A stretch of 64,000 nt of DNA from Roseinatronobacter alkalisoli (lineage in GTDB: Bacteria > Pseudomonadota > Alphaproteobacteria > Rhodobacterales > Rhodobacteraceae). Within the stretch, counting starts at the first letter, position 1, and each line of letters begins with the position of its first letter. The stretch lies in contig NZ_JAQZSM010000004.1 in NCBI RefSeq assembly GCF_028745735.1, forward strand, positions 62,001-126,000, given 5' to 3'. Under the pieces are notes generated by a model that saw only the letters and a program-made list of their open reading frames with translations, had not been told where the DNA came from and searched no databases. The position numbers and the translations under genes were made by a program. This document shows positions 16,710 through 25,553 of this stretch, piece by piece.

Positions 16710-19700
16710 GCCATCGCCTGCCCCATGGCGGCCGGTTGATCGACCGCGCGCAGCCACAGAATTTCACCTTCAACGGCAAATCCCTGACAGGATTTCGCGG
16801 CGACACTGTGGCCGCGGGTCTGCTGGCCAATGACCAGATGTTGCTGGGCCGCTCGTTCAAATATCACCGCCCGCGCGGGGTTGTGGCAGCAGGGGCGGAA
16901 GAACCCAATGCCATGCTGGGCCTTGGGCAGGGCAACCGGTATGAACCGAACCAATGCGCCACCACGACCGAAATGTTCGACGGGCTGCAGGCCCAAAGCC
17001 AGAACCACTGGCCCAGTCTGGAATTCGACCTGTTATCGGTCAACAGCCTTATGCCGCAATTCCTGACGGCCGGGTTTTACTACAAGACCTTCATGCGTCC
17101 GCGCGCCTTCTGGAAACATGTCTATGAACCCATCATCCGCCGCTCTGCCGGGCTGGGCAAGGCACCGGACAAGGACGCGCGTGACCCCGACCGCTATGAA
17201 CAGGTTTACGCCTTCTGCGATATTCTGGTCCTTGGTGGCGGGATCGCGGGGCTTCAGGCCGCGCTGAGTGCGGCGCAGACCGGGGCAAAGGTCACGCTGT
17301 GGGAACAGACTGCCCATTGGGGCGGGCGCGCGCCTGTGGATGGCATGCAGATCAACGGCCAGCCCGCACAGGACTGGATTGACGCCACAGTGGCGGCGCT
17401 GCAGGCGATGGAGAATGTTCAACTGCGCACCCGCTGCATGGGCGCGGGCGTGCATGATCATGGCTATGTGCTGGGCTACGAACGTATCGCCGACCACATG
17501 CCCGGTACAGATGCGCCCCGCCACCGGTTGTGGCGCATGCGCGCGCGCCAGATCATTACGGCCACCGGTGCTATTGAACGCCCGCTGTCATTTGCGGGAA
17601 ATGATGTGCCCGGCGTGATGCTGGCATCCGGCCTGCGTGACTATATCGTCAATTACGCCGTGGCACCGGGCCAGCGCATTGTCGTTGTCACCAATAATGA
17701 CGATGCCTATCGCAGTGCCATCGTTGCGGTTGAAGCAGGGCTGGACGTCCCCGCCATCATCGACCCGCGCCCGGTGGTGGACGGCGATTTGCCCGCCCGT
17801 GCCCGTGCGCTGGGAATCACCGTTCTGGAAGGCCGCGCCATTCGCAAGGTGAAGGGCGGCAAGCGCGTCACCTCCGTCGAAATCTGCCGTCAGGACAGCA
17901 GCGGCGGCGTGGTGGAACGCAGCATTGACTGCGACGCGGTTGCCATGTCCGGCGGCTGGTCGCCGGTGGTGCATCTGTGGTCGCATTGCGGTGGAAAATT
18001 GCTGTGGGATGACGCGGGCAGCTTCTTCCGCCCCGACCCCGCGCGCCCGCCGCTGGGCGCGGATGGCGCGGGTTTCGTGCGCGCCTGCGGGGCGGCTAAC
18101 GGGCATCTGCAGGATGTGCTGGCTGACGCGCATGGCTGCGCACAGGCATGCGCACAGGCCACGCAAGCGCCGGGCCAGCCCGATGCGCCCGCGCAGATGG
18201 AAACACCTGCTGAGGCACCGATGCAGGCGGTCTGGATGATGCCGGCGCAGGCCAGCTATGATCTGCGCATGAAAATGTGGCTGGATTATCAGAATGATGT
18301 GAAAGTGTCCGACGTGCAACTGGCTGCGCGCGAAGGGTATCAGTCTGTTGAACACACCAAACGCTACACCACATTGGGCATGGCGACGGATCAAGGGAAG
18401 CTAAGCAATATCAACGGTTTGGCAATCCTGTCTGATGCGCTGGGCCAGCCTATTCCGGCGACCGGCACAACCACCTTCCGCCCGCCCTATACCCCGATTT
18501 CCATTGGTGCCATCGCGGGCGAAGCGCGCGGGCCGATTTTCCAGCCCCTGCGGCGTAGTCCGGTGCATGACTGGCATTCGGCCAATGGTGCGGATTGGGA
18601 ACCCGTCGGTCAGTGGCGGCGGCCCTTTGCCTATCTGCGGGCAGGTGAAACACGTCATGATGCCGTCAACCGTGAAGTGAAAAACACGCGCGAAAATGTC
18701 GGGCTTCTGGATGCCTCCACGCTTGGGAAAATTCTGGTGCGCGGGCCGGATGCAGGCCGTTTTCTGGACATGATGTATACCAACATGATGAGCACGCTGA
18801 AGCCCGGCAAATGCCGTTACGGGCTGATGTGCAACGAAAACGGTTTCCTGATGGACGACGGTGTCGTGGCGCGGCTGGATGAGGACAGTTTCCTTGTCCA
18901 TACCACCAGTGGCGGTGCGGATCACATTCATGGCTGGATGGAAGACTGGCTGCAATGCGAATGGTGGGACTGGCAGGTTCACACGGTCAACCTGACCGAA
19001 CAATTCGCGCAATTCGCGGTTGTCGGCCCCAAAGCGCGCACGCTTCTGGAACGCCTTGGCGGCATGGATGTCAGCCGCGATACGCTGCCTTTCATGGAAT
19101 GGTGCGAAGGCACGCTTGGCGGGTTTGACGCGCGGGTGTTCCGCATCAGTTTCTCGGGCGAGTTGTCCTTTGAAATTGCGGTGCCCGCCGGGCAGGGCCG
19201 CGCCTTCTGGGACAGGTTGATGGCGGAAGGGGCCGATCTGGGCATCATGCCATATGGCACCGAAACCCTGCATATTCTGCGCGCTGAAAAAGGCTTCATC
19301 ATGATCGGCGATGAAACCGATGGCACGGTCATCCCGCAGGATCTGGGGCTGAACTGGGCGATCAGCAAGAAGAAGGCGGATTTCCTTGGCAAACGCGGCA
19401 TGGAACGCGAAGCCATGGTCAACCCTGATCGCTGGAAACTGGTGGGCGTGGAAACGCTTGACGGGTCGGTATTGCCGCATGCGGCGCTGGCGGTGACGGG
19501 CGGCAAGAACGCCAACGGGCAGGCGCAGACCGAAGGGCGGGTTACATCGACCTATTATTCCGCCAATCTGGGGCGTGGCATTGCCATGGCACTGGTGCGC
19601 AATGGTCCCGACCGCATGGGCGAGGTGCTGAATTTCGCAGGTGATGCGGGCAAGGACATCAAGGCGCGGATCATTGATCCGGTATTGATTGACAAGGACG

Positions 19701-19720
19701 GAGCGAAGCAAAATGTCTGA
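16706..19720 (+). CDS. soxA: sarcosine oxidase subunit alpha
   Basis: A 1004-residue subunit, the full family length. In order: an N-terminal ferredoxin-like segment (FRGDTVAAGLLAND), a dinucleotide-binding domain (DILVLGGGIAGLQAALSAA, about 172-190) for NAD, a second Rossmann half, and a C-terminal GcvT-like tetrahydrofolate domain (about 600-1000; TLGKILVRGPDAGRFLD and EQFAQFAVVGPKARTLLERL). It accepts the methylene from sarcosine onto folate. GGGAGGGG precedes the ATG at 16706, which overlaps the soxD stop. Confidence 0.92.
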   Translation: MSHRLPHGGRLIDRAQPQNFTFNGKSLTGFRGDTVAAGLLANDQMLLGRSFKYHRPRGVVAAGAEEPNAMLGLGQGNRYEPNQCATTTEMFDGLQAQSQNHWPSLEFDLLSVNSLMPQFLTAGFYYKTFMRPRAFWKHVYEPIIRRSAGLGKAPDKDARDPDRYEQVYAFCDILVLGGGIAGLQAALSAAQTGAKVTLWEQTAHWGGRAPVDGMQINGQPAQDWIDATVAALQAMENVQLRTRCMGAGVHDHGYVLGYERIADHMPGTDAPRHRLWRMRARQIITATGAIERPLSFAGNDVPGVMLASGLRDYIVNYAVAPGQRIVVVTNNDDAYRSAIVAVEAGLDVPAIIDPRPVVDGDLPARARALGITVLEGRAIRKVKGGKRVTSVEICRQDSSGGVVERSIDCDAVAMSGGWSPVVHLWSHCGGKLLWDDAGSFFRPDPARPPLGADGAGFVRACGAANGHLQDVLADAHGCAQACAQATQAPGQPDAPAQMETPAEAPMQAVWMMPAQASYDLRMKMWLDYQNDVKVSDVQLAAREGYQSVEHTKRYTTLGMATDQGKLSNINGLAILSDALGQPIPATGTTTFRPPYTPISIGAIAGEARGPIFQPLRRSPVHDWHSANGADWEPVGQWRRPFAYLRAGETRHDAVNREVKNTRENVGLLDASTLGKILVRGPDAGRFLDMMYTNMMSTLKPGKCRYGLMCNENGFLMDDGVVARLDEDSFLVHTTSGGADHIHGWMEDWLQCEWWDWQVHTVNLTEQFAQFAVVGPKARTLLERLGGMDVSRDTLPFMEWCEGTLGGFDARVFRISFSGELSFEIAVPAGQGRAFWDRLMAEGADLGIMPYGTETLHILRAEKGFIMIGDETDGTVIPQDLGLNWAISKKKADFLGKRGMEREAMVNPDRWKLVGVETLDGSVLPHAALAVTGGKNANGQAQTEGRVTSTYYSANLGRGIAMALVRNGPDRMGEVLNFAGDAGKDIKARIIDPVLIDKDGAKQNV

Positions 19721-20279
19721 CATGTTGAACAGCGCGCTGCCGGGGGCAGGTTTTGCAGGTTTCGTCACGGTGAATGAGGCGGGCCTGCGCGGGATGATCA
19801 CCCTGCGCGGGGACCTGTCATCACCAGTGCTTGCGGGCGTATTGAAGGATGCGATGGGGCTGGACATGCCCGCACAGCGCCGCGTGACACAAGCCGGTAC
19901 CGCGTTCGCGGCCTGGATGTCACCGGATGAATTGTTGCTGATGCTGCCCTATGATCAGGCGGGCGCGATGGCGCAGAAACTGGCCGGCGCGCTGGCGGGT
20001 GAATTTGCGACTGTGGCCAACGTGTCCGATGCGCGGGCGGTATTCACGCTTCAGGGCGCGGCTGTCTTTGATGCGCTGGCCAAAATCTGCCCGGTGGATT
20101 TCAGCGATTTTGCCGAAGGCGATATTCGCCGCACCCGCGCGGCGCAGGTGGCCGCAGCGCTCTGGGTATCGGGCGCTGATCAGGTGACGCTGGTGTGTTT
20201 CCGGTCGGTCGCGCAATATATGTTCGACCTGCTATGCGCAGCAGCGGCACCCGGTTCGGAACCCGCGCTTTATGCCTGA
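19713..20279 (+). CDS. soxG: sarcosine oxidase subunit gamma
   Basis: A 188-residue subunit with the GcvT-like fold of SoxG (TAFAAWMSPDELLLMLPYD; NVSDARAVFTLQG; RTRAAQVAAALW). The start at 19713 overlaps the end of soxA by eight bases, so it is translationally coupled. It is the last gene of the sox operon and completes the four-subunit enzyme. Confidence 0.88.
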   Translation: MSDMLNSALPGAGFAGFVTVNEAGLRGMITLRGDLSSPVLAGVLKDAMGLDMPAQRRVTQAGTAFAAWMSPDELLLMLPYDQAGAMAQKLAGALAGEFATVANVSDARAVFTLQGAAVFDALAKICPVDFSDFAEGDIRRTRAAQVAAALWVSGADQVTLVCFRSVAQYMFDLLCAAAAPGSEPALYA

Positions 20280-20317
20280 CAAATCAAGGTGGTTGGCAGG
20301 AATCCGCCCCGCGCCCC

Positions 20318-20347
20318 TTGACGTTCCGGTATTCAGGGCTCTTATTC
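20318..20347 (+). promoter_or_regulatory. candidate housekeeping promoter of sodB
   Basis: TTGACG at 20318-20323 and TTATTC at 20342-20347, 18 bp apart, lie about 40 bp before the sodB start. The fit to a sigma-70 promoter is fair at -35 and weak at -10. The soxG stop is 38 bp upstream. Confidence 0.35.
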
Positions 20348-20385
20348 AGGGCAGTCGCGAACCAATAACCGAAAAGAGGTAGACC

Positions 20386-20985
20386 ATGGCTTTCGAACTT
20401 CCTGACCTTCCGTATTCGCATGATGCGCTGGCCGATCTGGGCATGAGCCGCGAAACACTGGAATTCCACCATGACATCCACCACAAGGCCTATGTTGACA
20501 ATGGCAACAAGCTGATTTCCGGCACCGAATGGGAAGGCAAATCGGTTGAAGACATCATCACCGGCACCCATCAGTCCGGCGCTGTGGCGCAGACCGGCAT
20601 TTTCAACAATGCCAGCCAGCACTGGAACCATGTGCAGTTCTGGGAAATGATGGGGCCGGGCACAGGCGGCATTCCGGGCGAACTGGAAAAGGCACTGACC
20701 GAAAGCTTCGGGTCCGTTGACAAGTTCAAGGAAGAATTTGCCGCTGCAGGGGCCGGTCAGTTCGGGTCGGGCTGGTGCTGGCTGGTCAAGGACAGCGACG
20801 GGTCACTGAAAGTCACCAAGACTGAAAACGGCGTGAACCCGCTGTGCTTTGGCCAGACAGCACTTCTGGGCTGCGATGTGTGGGAGCACAGCTATTACAT
20901 CGACTTCCGCAACAAGCGTCCTGCTTACCTGACCAACTTCCTTGAAAAGCTGGTCAACTGGGAGAATGTTGCATCGCGCATGTGA
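20386..20985 (+). CDS. sodB: iron-type superoxide dismutase
   Basis: The 199-residue enzyme converts superoxide to hydrogen peroxide and oxygen. Metal ligands are in FHHDIHHKAY (about 27-36), NNASQHWNHVQFW (about 70-82), and DVWEHSYYIDF (about 160-170). AQTGIFNNAS is typical of Fe-SOD. AAGAGG precedes the ATG. It has its own promoter candidate and a strong terminator, so it is probably monocistronic. Placing it after sarcosine oxidase, which makes hydrogen peroxide, may be coincidence. Confidence 0.92.
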   Translation: MAFELPDLPYSHDALADLGMSRETLEFHHDIHHKAYVDNGNKLISGTEWEGKSVEDIITGTHQSGAVAQTGIFNNASQHWNHVQFWEMMGPGTGGIPGELEKALTESFGSVDKFKEEFAAAGAGQFGSGWCWLVKDSDGSLKVTKTENGVNPLCFGQTALLGCDVWEHSYYIDFRNKRPAYLTNFLEKLVNWENVASRM

Positions 20986-21005
20986 TTGCGGCTTAAGACG
21001 GATAG

Positions 21006-21037
21006 AAAAGGGGCACCCATTCGGGTGCCCCTTTTTT
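21006..21037 (+). terminator. Rho-independent terminator of sodB
   Basis: A 13-bp perfect stem (AAAAGGGGCACCC with GGGTGCCCCTTTT, loop attc) ends in six T residues, 20 bp after the sodB stop. Confidence 0.92.
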
Positions 21038-21117
21038 GTTGGTACCCCCGCGTGGGGCAGTGTCATATCAGCAGGTAGCGCAGGGCTGGATGAATATGGC
21101 CGTTTGCGGACCCCCAT

Positions 21118-21225
21118 AGCGCCAGCGACATGCCAAGCCTTGAATGCCGGAATATGCCGCCTGCATAAAGTGAGCTTCTACAACGCCGGGCCGGTAGTCC
21201 CCGGCCCACCGATGGCGCGGGCTTC
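21118..21225 (+). repeat. dispersed intergenic repeat, copy A
   Basis: About 108 bp between sodB and the convergent AEC transporter gene. It shares long runs with copy C at 60564-60670 (inverted) and copy B at 28140-28243: for example TGCCGCCTGCATAAA, then CGCCGG-CCGG-AGTCCCCGGCCC, and a GGCGCGGGCTT end. The ends are inverted repeats (GCGCCAGCG and CG-TGGCGC). It contains no open frame. It looks like a small non-coding mobile or structured element. Confidence 0.7.
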
Positions 21226-21272
21226 ATGCAGGCCCCTTCCTTCAGGCCACGAACCACCCATAGCGCCCGCAA

Positions 21273-22202
21273 TCAGGGCAATATCTGCAACCAGACCCAC
21301 CCTGTGACAATAACCCCCGCAGTGCCGATCAGCACCGCCGATGCCGCCACACGTTTTGCCCGCCCGTAAAGATTGGCAAAGACATAGGCATTCACCCCCG
21401 GTGCCATCGCCGCCGTGACCACGGCGGACCGCATGCCCTGGGTGCCTACACCCAGCAGATGCGCCAGCCCGAAGGTGATGGCGGGATGCACCACCAGCGA
21501 CAGCGTGACAACAAAGCCGATGGTGCGCAGATCCCCTTCGGGACGGTAGCGGTACAGCACCCCCCCCAGCCCGAACAGCGCCGCAGGCAGGGCCGCACGC
21601 ACCATCATGTCCAGCGCCTGATCCATGACACCGGGAATGGGCAGGCCGGAAAAGTTGACGATGAACCCAAGCGCGATGCCGATGACCAGCGCGTTGCGGA
21701 ACATCGCTTTCAGCACCCGCAAGCCGGTGTCGCGCAGCCGCCCGCCACGGTTGCGTACCAGTTCCATCGCGGTGATGCCGATCCCGTAACAAATGGGCGA
21801 ATGCACTGCGATGATGGCGAAATTCGCGGCCAGCGCATCACTGCCGTAGGCGCGTTCGGTTATCGGTAACCCCAGCAACAGCGAATTGGAAAACAGCGCG
21901 ACAAAACCGATGACAACGCAATCTTCCCAGTCGCGTTTGAACAGCAGCCGCGCCCCGCCAAACCCAAGCCCGAAACAGATGATCGCGCCGGCATAGAAGC
22001 TGGCCAGCAGCCGCAGGTCGAAATCCTGCCCCAGATCCAGCCGCGCGATGGCCACGAACAACAGGCAGGGGATGGCGAAATTCTGCGTGAACAGCACCAC
22101 GCCGTCCACATGGGAATCCGTGATCAACTGGCGCCAGCGCGCGATATAGCCAAAACCGATAATCAGAAAAACCGGAAGAATGACATTCGCCAGCGCCTGC
22201 AT
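21273..22202 (-). CDS. AEC-family (auxin efflux carrier-like) transporter
   Basis: A 309-residue inner-membrane protein with about ten hydrophobic segments in two repeats of five, the AEC arrangement. ALANVILPVFLIIGFGYIAR at the N-terminus and AMAPGVNAYVFANLYGR (about 262-278) are typical. Substrates in bacteria are small organic acids such as malate or malonate; which one is unknown. Its start overlaps the MBL gene stop by one base, and it is the last gene of the operon. Confidence 0.8.
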   Translation of the reverse strand: MQALANVILPVFLIIGFGYIARWRQLITDSHVDGVVLFTQNFAIPCLLFVAIARLDLGQDFDLRLLASFYAGAIICFGLGFGGARLLFKRDWEDCVVIGFVALFSNSLLLGLPITERAYGSDALAANFAIIAVHSPICYGIGITAMELVRNRGGRLRDTGLRVLKAMFRNALVIGIALGFIVNFSGLPIPGVMDQALDMMVRAALPAALFGLGGVLYRYRPEGDLRTIGFVVTLSLVVHPAITFGLAHLLGVGTQGMRSAVVTAAMAPGVNAYVFANLYGRAKRVAASAVLIGTAGVIVTGWVWLQILP

Positions 22203-23002
22203 CAGATATCCAGCCGCAGTATCATGCCATCAAAGGCAGGGGTTACATTATCCGGGGTTTCCGTGTCTACTGTCACATAGTCCAGATCAAGATGCATATT
22301 CGTCAGCACCGCCTGTCTGGGGGCCGCACGGGCGATCCAGTCCAGCGTCATGTCCAGATGTGCATGGGTCGGGTGGGGTCTGCGGCGCAACGCATCCACA
22401 ATCCAGATATCGAGGCCCTGCAGCAGCGTCCAGCTTTCGGGGTAAATCTCGACCACATCAGGGCAATAGGCCAGCCCGCCCACCCGGAAACCAAGCGCGT
22501 CAATGGTGCCGTGATTCAGCCGCATCGGGTGCAGCACCAACGCGCCGCCCGCCCCATCGATGGTAACTGCGCCATCAATCGTATGCATGTCCAGAATGGG
22601 CGGATAGGGGGAACCCACCGGCTGCGTGAACGCATAGCCAAAGCGTGAATACAATGCGTCCTGTGTCGCCCCATCGGCCCAGACAGCCAGCCGCTGGCCG
22701 GTGTTGAACACAATCTGTCGCAAATCATCTATGCCATGGACATGATCGGCATGCGCGTGGGTGAACACTACGGCATCCAGCCGCGCCACACCCGCATCCA
22801 GCAATTGCGCGCGCATATCGGGCGATGTGTCGATCAGCACCTGCGTGCGCCCCCCCGCATCGCTGATACGTTCCAGCAGCAGTGAACAGCGGCGGCGGTT
22901 ATTGCGCGGGTTTTCCGGGTCGCAATCGCCCCAATGCCCACCCAGACGCGGCACCCCGCCCGATGACCCGCAGCCCAGAATGGTGACGCGCAGTTCCGCC
23001 AT
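22202..23002 (-). CDS. MBL-fold metallo-hydrolase (PhnP-like)
   Basis: The 266-residue protein has the metallo-beta-lactamase motif FTHAHADHVHG (about 81-91) and later metal ligands in LNHGT and HAHLDM. The N-terminus (ILGCGSSGGVPRLGGHWGDC) resembles PhnP, a cyclic phosphodiesterase; the substrate here is not proven. It overlaps tatD (TAATG). The tatD-MBL pair is common in alphaproteobacteria downstream of tmk-holB. Confidence 0.78.
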   Translation of the reverse strand: MAELRVTILGCGSSGGVPRLGGHWGDCDPENPRNNRRRCSLLLERISDAGGRTQVLIDTSPDMRAQLLDAGVARLDAVVFTHAHADHVHGIDDLRQIVFNTGQRLAVWADGATQDALYSRFGYAFTQPVGSPYPPILDMHTIDGAVTIDGAGGALVLHPMRLNHGTIDALGFRVGGLAYCPDVVEIYPESWTLLQGLDIWIVDALRRRPHPTHAHLDMTLDWIARAAPRQAVLTNMHLDLDYVTVDTETPDNVTPAFDGMILRLDI

Positions 23003-23787
23003 TACGCAGCCTTCCAGAACAGGCGGTCAAAATTCTTCGATGTCGCGGCGGCAAAATCAGCGTAGGTCATGCCGAAAGCCTTCGCCGCGACTTCTGCAGT
23101 ATGAACAGTATATGCCGGTTCATTGCGCCTGCCGCGATGGGGGGGCGGGGCCAGATAGGGCGCGTCGGTTTCTACAAGAATCCGGTCCAGCGGCGCGGCG
23201 GTGAAAATCTCGCGCAGCGCCCCGCTTCTGGGAAAGGCCGCAATCCCCGACATGGACAGATAGAACCCCAGCTCCAGCGCTGCCTGCGCCAGCCCCTCGC
23301 CGGATGAAAAACAATGCATCACGCAGGTATAGGGACCGGCGCGATATTCATCGCTCAGAATGCGGGCCATGTCGTCATCCGCATCGCGGGCGTGAATGAT
23401 CAGTGGCAGGCGCGTCTGGCGTGCCGCTTCAATATGGGTGCGCAGGCTTTCTTGCTGACTGTCCTTGCTGTCGGCGGTGTAGTGATAATCAAGACCCGTT
23501 TCGCCGATGCCCACCATTTTCGGGTGTTCGGCCAGTGCCACCAGTTCCGCGACACTTGCCATGGGTTCATCGGCCACGCTCATCGGGTGGGTGCCCGCGG
23601 CGAAAAACACGCCGTCATAGGTTTCCGCAATTGTCTGAACCTGCGGCAGGTTGCGCAATTTGGTGCAGATTGTCACCATGCGCGTAACACCGGCGGCGCG
23701 CGCGCGGTCAATCACGGCATCCAGTTCCGCCGAGAGTTCGGGGAAATCAAGGTGGCAATGGCTGTCAACGATCCGGGGTTGGGGCAT
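23002..23787 (-). CDS. tatD: TatD-family metal-dependent hydrolase
   Basis: A 261-residue TIM-barrel nuclease-type hydrolase. Metal and active-site motifs: VDSHCHLDF (residues 6-14), GIGETGLDYHY (about 93-103), LIIHARDADDD (about 126-136), VMHCFSSG (about 150-157) and LVETDAPYLAP (about 203-213). The start at 23787 is required by the N-terminal motif; a longer frame upstream overlaps holB. Related proteins act as 3'-5' DNA exonucleases or D-aminoacyl hydrolases. Confidence 0.87.
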   Translation of the reverse strand: MPQPRIVDSHCHLDFPELSAELDAVIDRARAAGVTRMVTICTKLRNLPQVQTIAETYDGVFFAAGTHPMSVADEPMASVAELVALAEHPKMVGIGETGLDYHYTADSKDSQQESLRTHIEAARQTRLPLIIHARDADDDMARILSDEYRAGPYTCVMHCFSSGEGLAQAALELGFYLSMSGIAAFPRSGALREIFTAAPLDRILVETDAPYLAPPPHRGRRNEPAYTVHTAEVAAKAFGMTYADFAAATSKNFDRLFWKAA

Positions 23788-23806
23788 GAACACTCCGCGC
23801 GTGTGA

Positions 23807-24907
23807 TCAAAGGAACCTGCGTGCCTCTGTTTCGGTCTGCAAGACCATATCAAGCACCAGCGCGGCAGGGTCAAGGTTGACTGCGCGCCCATGCCTTGCG
23901 CGTGCCCCCAACCGCTGGGCCAGTTCGGCATAGGCGCGCGCGGCTGCATCATGGGGCGCAAGGCGGGCCAGCAATGCGGCTTCGCCTGCAACGGCTTCAG
24001 GCCCCGGACCCAGAATGCCCGCCCGCGCCAGCCGCGCCAGAAACAGATCATAGAGCGTCAGCAGCAGGTCAAACCGCGCGTCATTGCCTTTGCCTGTGGT
24101 CATGTCGGCCAGGGCAAGTGCGGCCTGCCGGTCCAGCCGTGGCAGCCCGGAAAACAGCGTGACAAGCCGCTGATAAATGTCCGCACCACCGCCCTGCGCC
24201 AGCGCAATCGCAGCGCCTACCGACCCGCCTGACAATTCCGCAAGGGCCGGGGGTGCATCGCTGATGCCCGCCTGTTCAAGTGCCGCTTGAAAGTCCTGCC
24301 CCTGCAACGGGTGCGTGCGCAATTCGCGGCAGCGCGACCGGATCGTGGGCAACAGCCGCGACGGCTGATGCGCGACCAGTAGCAGGGTTGCATTCGCGGG
24401 CGGTTCTTCCAGTGCCTTCAGCAGCGCATTGGCCGCGTTGGGGTTCATGTCATCGGCGGCATCGACTATCACCACGCGCCTCCCGCCATCTGCGGCTGAA
24501 AGCCCGAAAAAGCCGTGCAGTTTGCGCATCACATCCACAGTAATGTCGCGGCGCAGATTTCCCTTGTCGTCACGTCCGCGCCGGATGACCAGCAACCCGC
24601 CATCCGCGCCCGCGCGCAGTCGCCTGACTGTAGGGTGGTCTTCGGGCATGTCCAGCGTGTCGGGGGCGAACATGCTGCCGCCGTCCAGCGGACTGGCCAG
24701 AAGGAAGCGCGCCAGTTTCCACGCCAGCGTGGCCTTGCCCACCCCGCGCGGGCCGCAAATCAGCCAGCCATGATGCAATCTGCCGGAATTGCAGGCCTGC
24801 AAAAAGGCGCGTTCTGCGGCCTGCTGGCCAAACAGAACCGGGGTCTGGCGGGGATGCGGTGCGCCGTCCAGCTGGTCGGGCAGGGGCAGCTCGGCGGTAT
24901 CACTCAT
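23807..24907 (-). CDS. holB: DNA polymerase III subunit delta'
   Basis: A 366-residue clamp-loader subunit. It has the P-loop CGPRGVGKATLAW (about 51-63), a VVIVDAADDMNPNAANALLKALEEPPAN segment (Walker B region and sensor) and TIRSRCREL, the SRC motif of clamp loaders. It overlaps tmk by four bases (ATGA), the standard tmk-holB arrangement. It helps load the sliding clamp during replication. Confidence 0.88.
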   Translation of the reverse strand: MSDTAELPLPDQLDGAPHPRQTPVLFGQQAAERAFLQACNSGRLHHGWLICGPRGVGKATLAWKLARFLLASPLDGGSMFAPDTLDMPEDHPTVRRLRAGADGGLLVIRRGRDDKGNLRRDITVDVMRKLHGFFGLSAADGGRRVVIVDAADDMNPNAANALLKALEEPPANATLLLVAHQPSRLLPTIRSRCRELRTHPLQGQDFQAALEQAGISDAPPALAELSGGSVGAAIALAQGGGADIYQRLVTLFSGLPRLDRQAALALADMTTGKGNDARFDLLLTLYDLFLARLARAGILGPGPEAVAGEAALLARLAPHDAAARAYAELAQRLGARARHGRAVNLDPAALVLDMVLQTETEARRFL

Positions 24908-25551
24908 CCTGCGCGCCCGTCGATGAAACGGCGTGCAATGGCCAGCACATCGGCGCTGATTGCGGCCATGTCGCGGGCGCCGTCAATCACCTGCACGCGG
25001 TCAGGGGCCATGCGCGCCAGGTCCAGAAACCCCGCGCGCAGCGCTTGCTGGAAATCCGCGCCCATATCCTCGAACCGGTCCTCGCCTGAATTGCGCGCCA
25101 GCCCGCGCGACAATGCGGCCTTGGCGTCCATGTCGATGACAAATGTCATGTCCGGTTCAAACCCGATGACCAGATCATGCAACTGGTCCACCAGGGGCCG
25201 CAGGCTGGCGCGTGCGGCCCCCTGATAAACGCGGGTGGAATCGGCGAACCGGTCGGAAATGACGATCGCCCCGCGCGACAATGCGGGCAGGACGGTTTTT
25301 TCCAGATGGTCGCGGCGCGCCGCATTGAACAGCAGGATTTCGGTTTCAGGAGACCAGCGGTCTGCGGTCCCTTCGACCAGCAGGCGGCGGATGGCTTCGG
25401 CTCCGGTGGACCCGCCGGGTTCGCGTGTCAGCACGACATCGCGCCCGTCCTGTTGCAGGGCCGTTGCCAAGGCGCGGGCCTGCGTGGATTTGCCCGACCC
25501 GTCAATGCCTTCGAATGTCAGGAAAATGCCGGTTCCGGGGCGTTGCAGCAT
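24904..25551 (-). CDS. tmk: thymidylate kinase
   Basis: A 215-residue kinase phosphorylating dTMP to dTDP. FLTFEGIDGSGKSTQAR (about 10-26) is the P-loop; LTREPGGSTGAEAIR is the dTMP-binding region; DRFADSTRVYQGAAR (about 98-112) holds the DR motif. It starts 2 bp after the carboxypeptidase stop and overlaps holB. Confidence 0.92.
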   Translation of the reverse strand: MLQRPGTGIFLTFEGIDGSGKSTQARALATALQQDGRDVVLTREPGGSTGAEAIRRLLVEGTADRWSPETEILLFNAARRDHLEKTVLPALSRGAIVISDRFADSTRVYQGAARASLRPLVDQLHDLVIGFEPDMTFVIDMDAKAALSRGLARNSGEDRFEDMGADFQQALRAGFLDLARMAPDRVQVIDGARDMAAISADVLAIARRFIDGRAG

Positions 25552-25553
25552 GC

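Noticed and set aside
18401-19867. Long minus-strand open frame of 488 codons opposite soxA
   Set aside because: It is the complement of a well-conserved enzyme; high-GC coding DNA leaves such antisense frames open. No motifs or ribosome site.
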